Positions 14,082 to 16,745 of a stretch of 16,745 nucleotides of DNA are shown here, in pieces. The notes below the pieces were generated by a model. The model was not told the DNA's origin. It saw only the letters and a list, made by a program, of their open reading frames with translations, and did no database searches. The stretch spans positions 1-16,745 of the forward strand of contig JAUWXW010000009.1 in assembly GCA_030616195.1 (NCBI GenBank). Direction: 5' to 3'. Numbering within the stretch: position 1 is the stretch's first letter; the number at the start of each line of letters is the position of its first letter. The translations under genes and the position numbers were made by a program. The stretch comes from Chloroflexota bacterium. Its GTDB lineage: Bacteria > Chloroflexota > Dehalococcoidia > RBG-13-53-26.

Positions 14082-15788
14082 CTACATCCGCCCGAATTCC
14101 CTTTCCAGTCGCCCTGAGCTGAGGTGGACTATTGTCGGCCGGCCGTGGGGGCAGGTGCGAGGTGAGGTTGCTTTCTCCATTTGCTTCACCAGCTCCCGCA
14201 TCTCCTCCTGGCTCAGAATTTGACCCGCCCGTATTGCCCCGTGGCAGGCTAGAGAAGCAGCCAGCTTTTCCTCCCTCTCAGCCGGGTTAACGTCATCCTC
14301 CAGTGAGTCAAGGGCCTCCTTCACCGGCTCTTCCATGCCTTGTCCGGCAAGCATGGCGGGCACGGCACGCAGGAGGTAGGTCCTTTCACCGAAGGGTTCG
14401 ATAACAAAGCCAAATCGAGCTAGTATCTCTTGTCTGGCCCTGAGCAGCTCCTCCTGCCTGAGGCTGAGCTCAATAGTTAGCGGCTCAAGAAGTGACTGGC
14501 TTTCCACCTCTTCTTTCGCCTGCTGGGCCAGTATCTTCTCGAAGAGGACTCGCTCATGGGCGGCATGCTGGTCAATAAGGTACAGCCCGTCGGGTCCCTC
14601 GGCGATGACGTAGGTGCTGGCCACCTGTCCCAGGACACGCAGAATAGGTATGCCTGAGGGAGGGGCCTTTGGTGGAACCAACGGTAAGGAGAAGCTGCGC
14701 TTTTCCTCCCCAACTGGTACTTCAGGAGTCTGTTGTTCAGGAGCGGATACAGACGCAGGCTGGTGGGAAAGCTCCACTTCAGGTAGGGGCATCTTATCCA
14801 TCAACGTGCGGCGCACTGTTCCATAAACGGTATTGAAAACAACGGGCTCCTGGGAGAACCTGATCTCTCTTTTGGTAGGATGGACATTAACATCAACCGA
14901 CTGCGGCAGCAGAGAAAGGTTGATTACAGCAATGGGATACCTTCCCACCCCGAGCAGACCCTCGTAGGCCCTCTCCACGGCACGGGCCAGCAAAGGGCTT
15001 TGTATCCATCGCTGATTGACGAAAAAACTGAGGTAGCTGCGGCTGGCACGGCTGAGGGAAGGGGGGCTTACATAGCCGCTGACTGCCGGAGTCAGCCCGC
15101 CCTCTTTAGCGGTCTTTTCTATCTTCAGCATAGCCTGAGCTATCTGCAAGCCATAGATTTCAGCCATGACGTCCCTTACCTTACCACTGCCTGGGGTGTG
15201 CAAAATCGGCCGTCCGTCAATCACCAGGCCGAATCTTACCCCAGGGAAGGCAAGACTGTAGTGGCTGACGAGATTGGTTATGTGGCTGTTTTCCGTTGTC
15301 GAGGACTTAAGGAACTTCAGTCGGGCTGGTACATGGCGAAACAGATTACGTACTGTAACCGTCGTCCCCTGCGGATGTGCCCTGACGCCTCTTTCCATCA
15401 CCTTGCCGTCTTGCAGAGAAAGGTAGGTGCCAGACGTCTCCTCTTTGCTCCGGGAAAGAAGCTCCACCTGAGCGACATGCGCAATGCTGGGTAGAGCCTC
15501 CCCTCTGAAGCCAAGGGATTTGGCATTCTCCAGGTCAGCCAGACTGGTGATTTTGCTGGTAGCATGGCGATCAAAGGCAAGTTGGGCTTCGTCCCCTGGA
15601 ATCCCCGTTCCGTTATCTGATACCCTGATGAAGTTTACTCCGCCACCTCTCACCTCGATACTGATCTGAGAGGCCCCGGCATCAAGCGAGTTCTCCACCA
15701 GTTCTTTGACTACTGAAGCCGGTCTCTCCACCACTTCGCCGGCAGCTATCTTGGAGACGAGGTCAGGGGATAGGAGATGAATAGGCAT
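14082..15788 (-). CDS. mutL: DNA mismatch repair protein MutL (endonuclease type)
   Basis: MutL couples MutS mismatch recognition to strand incision. The 568-residue protein has the GHKL ATPase N-terminus: E29-L-V-E-N-S-L-D-A, D58-N-G-T-G-I, H75-A-T-S-K and G93-F-R-G-E-A-L. A short proline-rich linker (about 335-380) joins the C-terminal domain, which carries the metal-dependent nicking motifs D406-Q-H-A-x2-E412-x4-E417, A514-C-H and C546-P-H-G-R-P. This is the form found in bacteria that lack MutH, so strand incision is done by MutL itself. The ATG at 15788 gives the canonical M-P-I-H-x-L start and has AAGGA 12 bases upstream. mutS is not in the window. The gene is unrelated in function to the catabolic genes downstream. 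Confidence 0.98.
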   Translation of the reverse strand: MPIHLLSPDLVSKIAAGEVVERPASVVKELVENSLDAGASQISIEVRGGGVNFIRVSDNGTGIPGDEAQLAFDRHATSKITSLADLENAKSLGFRGEALPSIAHVAQVELLSRSKEETSGTYLSLQDGKVMERGVRAHPQGTTVTVRNLFRHVPARLKFLKSSTTENSHITNLVSHYSLAFPGVRFGLVIDGRPILHTPGSGKVRDVMAEIYGLQIAQAMLKIEKTAKEGGLTPAVSGYVSPPSLSRASRSYLSFFVNQRWIQSPLLARAVERAYEGLLGVGRYPIAVINLSLLPQSVDVNVHPTKREIRFSQEPVVFNTVYGTVRRTLMDKMPLPEVELSHQPASVSAPEQQTPEVPVGEEKRSFSLPLVPPKAPPSGIPILRVLGQVASTYVIAEGPDGLYLIDQHAAHERVLFEKILAQQAKEEVESQSLLEPLTIELSLRQEELLRARQEILARFGFVIEPFGERTYLLRAVPAMLAGQGMEEPVKEALDSLEDDVNPAEREEKLAASLACHGAIRAGQILSQEEMRELVKQMEKATSPRTCPHGRPTIVHLSSGRLEREFGRM

Positions 15789-15812
15789 CGCTTTCCGTTT
15801 TCCTTGGCTATC

Positions 15813-15821
15813 ATTTTACCA
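15813..15821 (-). promoter_or_regulatory. Candidate extended -10 promoter of mutL
   Basis: TGGTAAAAT on the minus strand (15821-15813) fits the extended -10 form TGnTAnAAT. No good -35 lies 16-18 bases upstream. Transcription would start near 15806, giving a leader of under 20 bases with AAGGA at its 5' end. The divergent gene has the same TGG-TAtAAT arrangement. Confidence 0.4.
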
Positions 15822-16007
15822 CGGAGCCTGGAAAGATACCTATCGAAAACCTTTATGACGTTGGGCATGGGGTGGAGTTGTCATCGTGGCTGGCGGGGCG
15901 CGTCGCGGCGAGAAAGGAGAGCGACGTGACATATCACGGCTTGCTTCTTTCCAGGACTAGATGTCAACGGGCCTCAAGCATGCAAGCTGCCCGATGCCAA
16001 AGATAGG

Positions 16008-16016
16008 TGGTATAAT
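16008..16016 (+). promoter_or_regulatory. Extended -10 promoter of the DUF4389 gene
   Basis: TGGTATAAT is a consensus -10 hexamer (16011-16016) with the TGn extension, which can replace a -35; none is visible upstream. Transcription from about 16023 leaves a leader of roughly 24 bases containing GGAGGAGG (16033-16040), 6 bases before the ATG at 16047. Confidence 0.65.
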
Positions 16017-16046
16017 ATATGGGCAAGCATTTGGAGGAGGTGGGCA

Positions 16047-16688
16047 ATGTCTGAACAGCCCGAACAGCCTGAAGAGCCTCAAGAGGAGATACCGTACCCT
16101 TTGTCTTTCCAGGGCGAGCTGACAGAGCCACTATCGCGGTGGTTATGGCTTGTCAAGTGGTTCCTGCTTATTCCGCACTATATCGTCCTGTGCTTCCTAT
16201 GGCTGGCCTTTGCGGTCGTCTGGATCATAGCCTTGTTTGCCATCCTGTTTACAGGCAGGTATCCTCGGGGTCTTTTTGAGTTCAATGTGGGCGTGCTACG
16301 CTGGACGTGGCGGGTGGGGTTTTATAGTTACCAGGCGCTAGGGACTGACAAATATCCCCCCTTTACCCTCAAAGCGGGTGACTACCCTGCTGATCTGGAG
16401 GTGGCATACCCAGAAAAGCTCTCCCGCGGTCTGGTGCTGGTCAAATGGTGGCTTTTGGCCATTCCTCAGTACATGGTGATTAATTTCTTCCAGGGGGGCT
16501 TGGGGCCACGCTACGGAGGCTTGATCTCACTCCTGGCCATCTTTGCCGCAGTAGCAGTGCTGTTCACCCGCAAGTATCCTAAGGGCATTTTTGATTTCGT
16601 TTTGAGCATGAACCGCTGGAGCTACCGGGTACTTGCGTACGCAGCTCTGATGACAGACCGCTATCCACCATTCCGGCTGGGCGAGTAG
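16047..16688 (+). CDS. DUF4389 membrane protein with an internal duplication
   Basis: This 213-residue protein is built of two related halves (about 29-108 and 125-211). Each has L-S-R at its start, V-K-W with a hydrophobic segment, a second long hydrophobic segment ending in L-F-T, then a K/R-Y-P-x-G-x-F/I-x-F motif, an amphipathic R-W-x-x-R-V helix and a closing Y-P-P-F. This matches DUF4389, whose function is not known. About four membrane segments are expected (near 36-50, 51-69, 130-147 and 158-174). The first 15 residues are acidic and rich in Pro and Gln, probably cytosolic and disordered. The start is clear: strong SD and extended -10 promoter. It is a single gene divergent from mutL, with no visible functional partner. 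Confidence 0.85.
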   Translation: MSEQPEQPEEPQEEIPYPLSFQGELTEPLSRWLWLVKWFLLIPHYIVLCFLWLAFAVVWIIALFAILFTGRYPRGLFEFNVGVLRWTWRVGFYSYQALGTDKYPPFTLKAGDYPADLEVAYPEKLSRGLVLVKWWLLAIPQYMVINFFQGGLGPRYGGLISLLAIFAAVAVLFTRKYPKGIFDFVLSMNRWSYRVLAYAALMTDRYPPFRLGE

Positions 16689-16699
16689 CGCTGGTCAGC

Positions 16700-16713
16700 A
16701 GCTTGGCCAAGCT
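16700..16713. repeat. 14-bp perfect palindrome after the DUF4389 stop
   Basis: agcttggccaagct reads the same on both strands, 12 bases past the stop codon. It has no loop and no T-run, so it is not a standard terminator, although it could be a protein site. The last 57 bases of the window hold nothing else that can be supported. Confidence 0.4.
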
Positions 16714-16745
16714 CTCTAGGGTAGCCTGGAGCAAGTCCTTTCTGG

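Noticed and set aside
15839..16009. Plus-strand open frame with somewhat protein-like composition between mutL and the DUF4389 gene
   Set aside because: No start codon with an SD, no recognised family, and it runs into the promoter of the next gene; could be a decayed remnant but not supportable.
16680..16745. Possible C-terminus of a minus-strand gene entering from the right edge
   Set aside because: Two minus-strand frames are open over these 60 bases, but there is too little sequence and either would overlap the end of the DUF4389 gene.

Overview
The window looks like a piece of a free-living bacterial chromosome. The best guess is an anaerobic or subsurface member of the Chloroflexota, Dehalococcoidia-like, that oxidises fatty or aromatic acids. 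That placement is inference: it rests on an ETF whose beta-subunit motif resembles bifurcating types, an orphan cytoplasmic molybdopterin enzyme, an endonuclease-type MutL and a DUF4389 membrane protein. No rRNA, tRNA, transposase, phage gene or CRISPR array was seen.

Layout, left to right. At 1-32 is the first 10 codons of a minus-strand gene whose N-terminus resembles phenylacetate-CoA ligase. Divergent from it, at 346-1590 (+), is a lipoprotein substrate-binding protein of the branched-chain amino acid/aromatic acid ABC type. Converging on that gene, at 1694-4207 (-), is an unusual 837-residue tandem malic enzyme made of two complete copies of the fold. A 263-bp gap follows, with two abutting short tandem repeats. 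From 4471 to 13733 everything is on the minus strand and reads as a catabolic cluster. In transcription order it is: molybdopterin oxidoreductase, SDR (copy 2), CrtC/AttH lipocalin-like protein, acyl-CoA dehydrogenase, EtfB, EtfA, enoyl-CoA hydratase/isomerase, SDR (copy 1). After a 348-bp gap with a 42-bp hairpin repeat comes mutL (-, 14082-15788). Divergent from it is a DUF4389 membrane protein (+, 16047-16688).

How the genes may work together: a CoA thioester, perhaps made by the ligase at the left edge from an acid bound by the neighbouring lipoprotein, is oxidised by the acyl-CoA dehydrogenase, which passes electrons to EtfBA. The crotonase hydrates or isomerises the product, and the SDRs oxidise the hydroxyl group. 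No thiolase or classical 3-hydroxyacyl-CoA dehydrogenase is present, so one SDR may fill the second role. The CrtC-like protein (its family includes hydratases of unactivated isoprenoid double bonds) and the molybdenum/tungsten enzyme suggest that the substrate is not a plain fatty acid.

Most notable: (1) the two malic-enzyme halves have lost complementary active-site residues; (2) two ~88% identical SDR genes in direct orientation flank the oxidation block, and their differences concentrate in presumed substrate-binding regions; (3) the combination of genes in the cluster. Identities were counted by eye; no database search was run.
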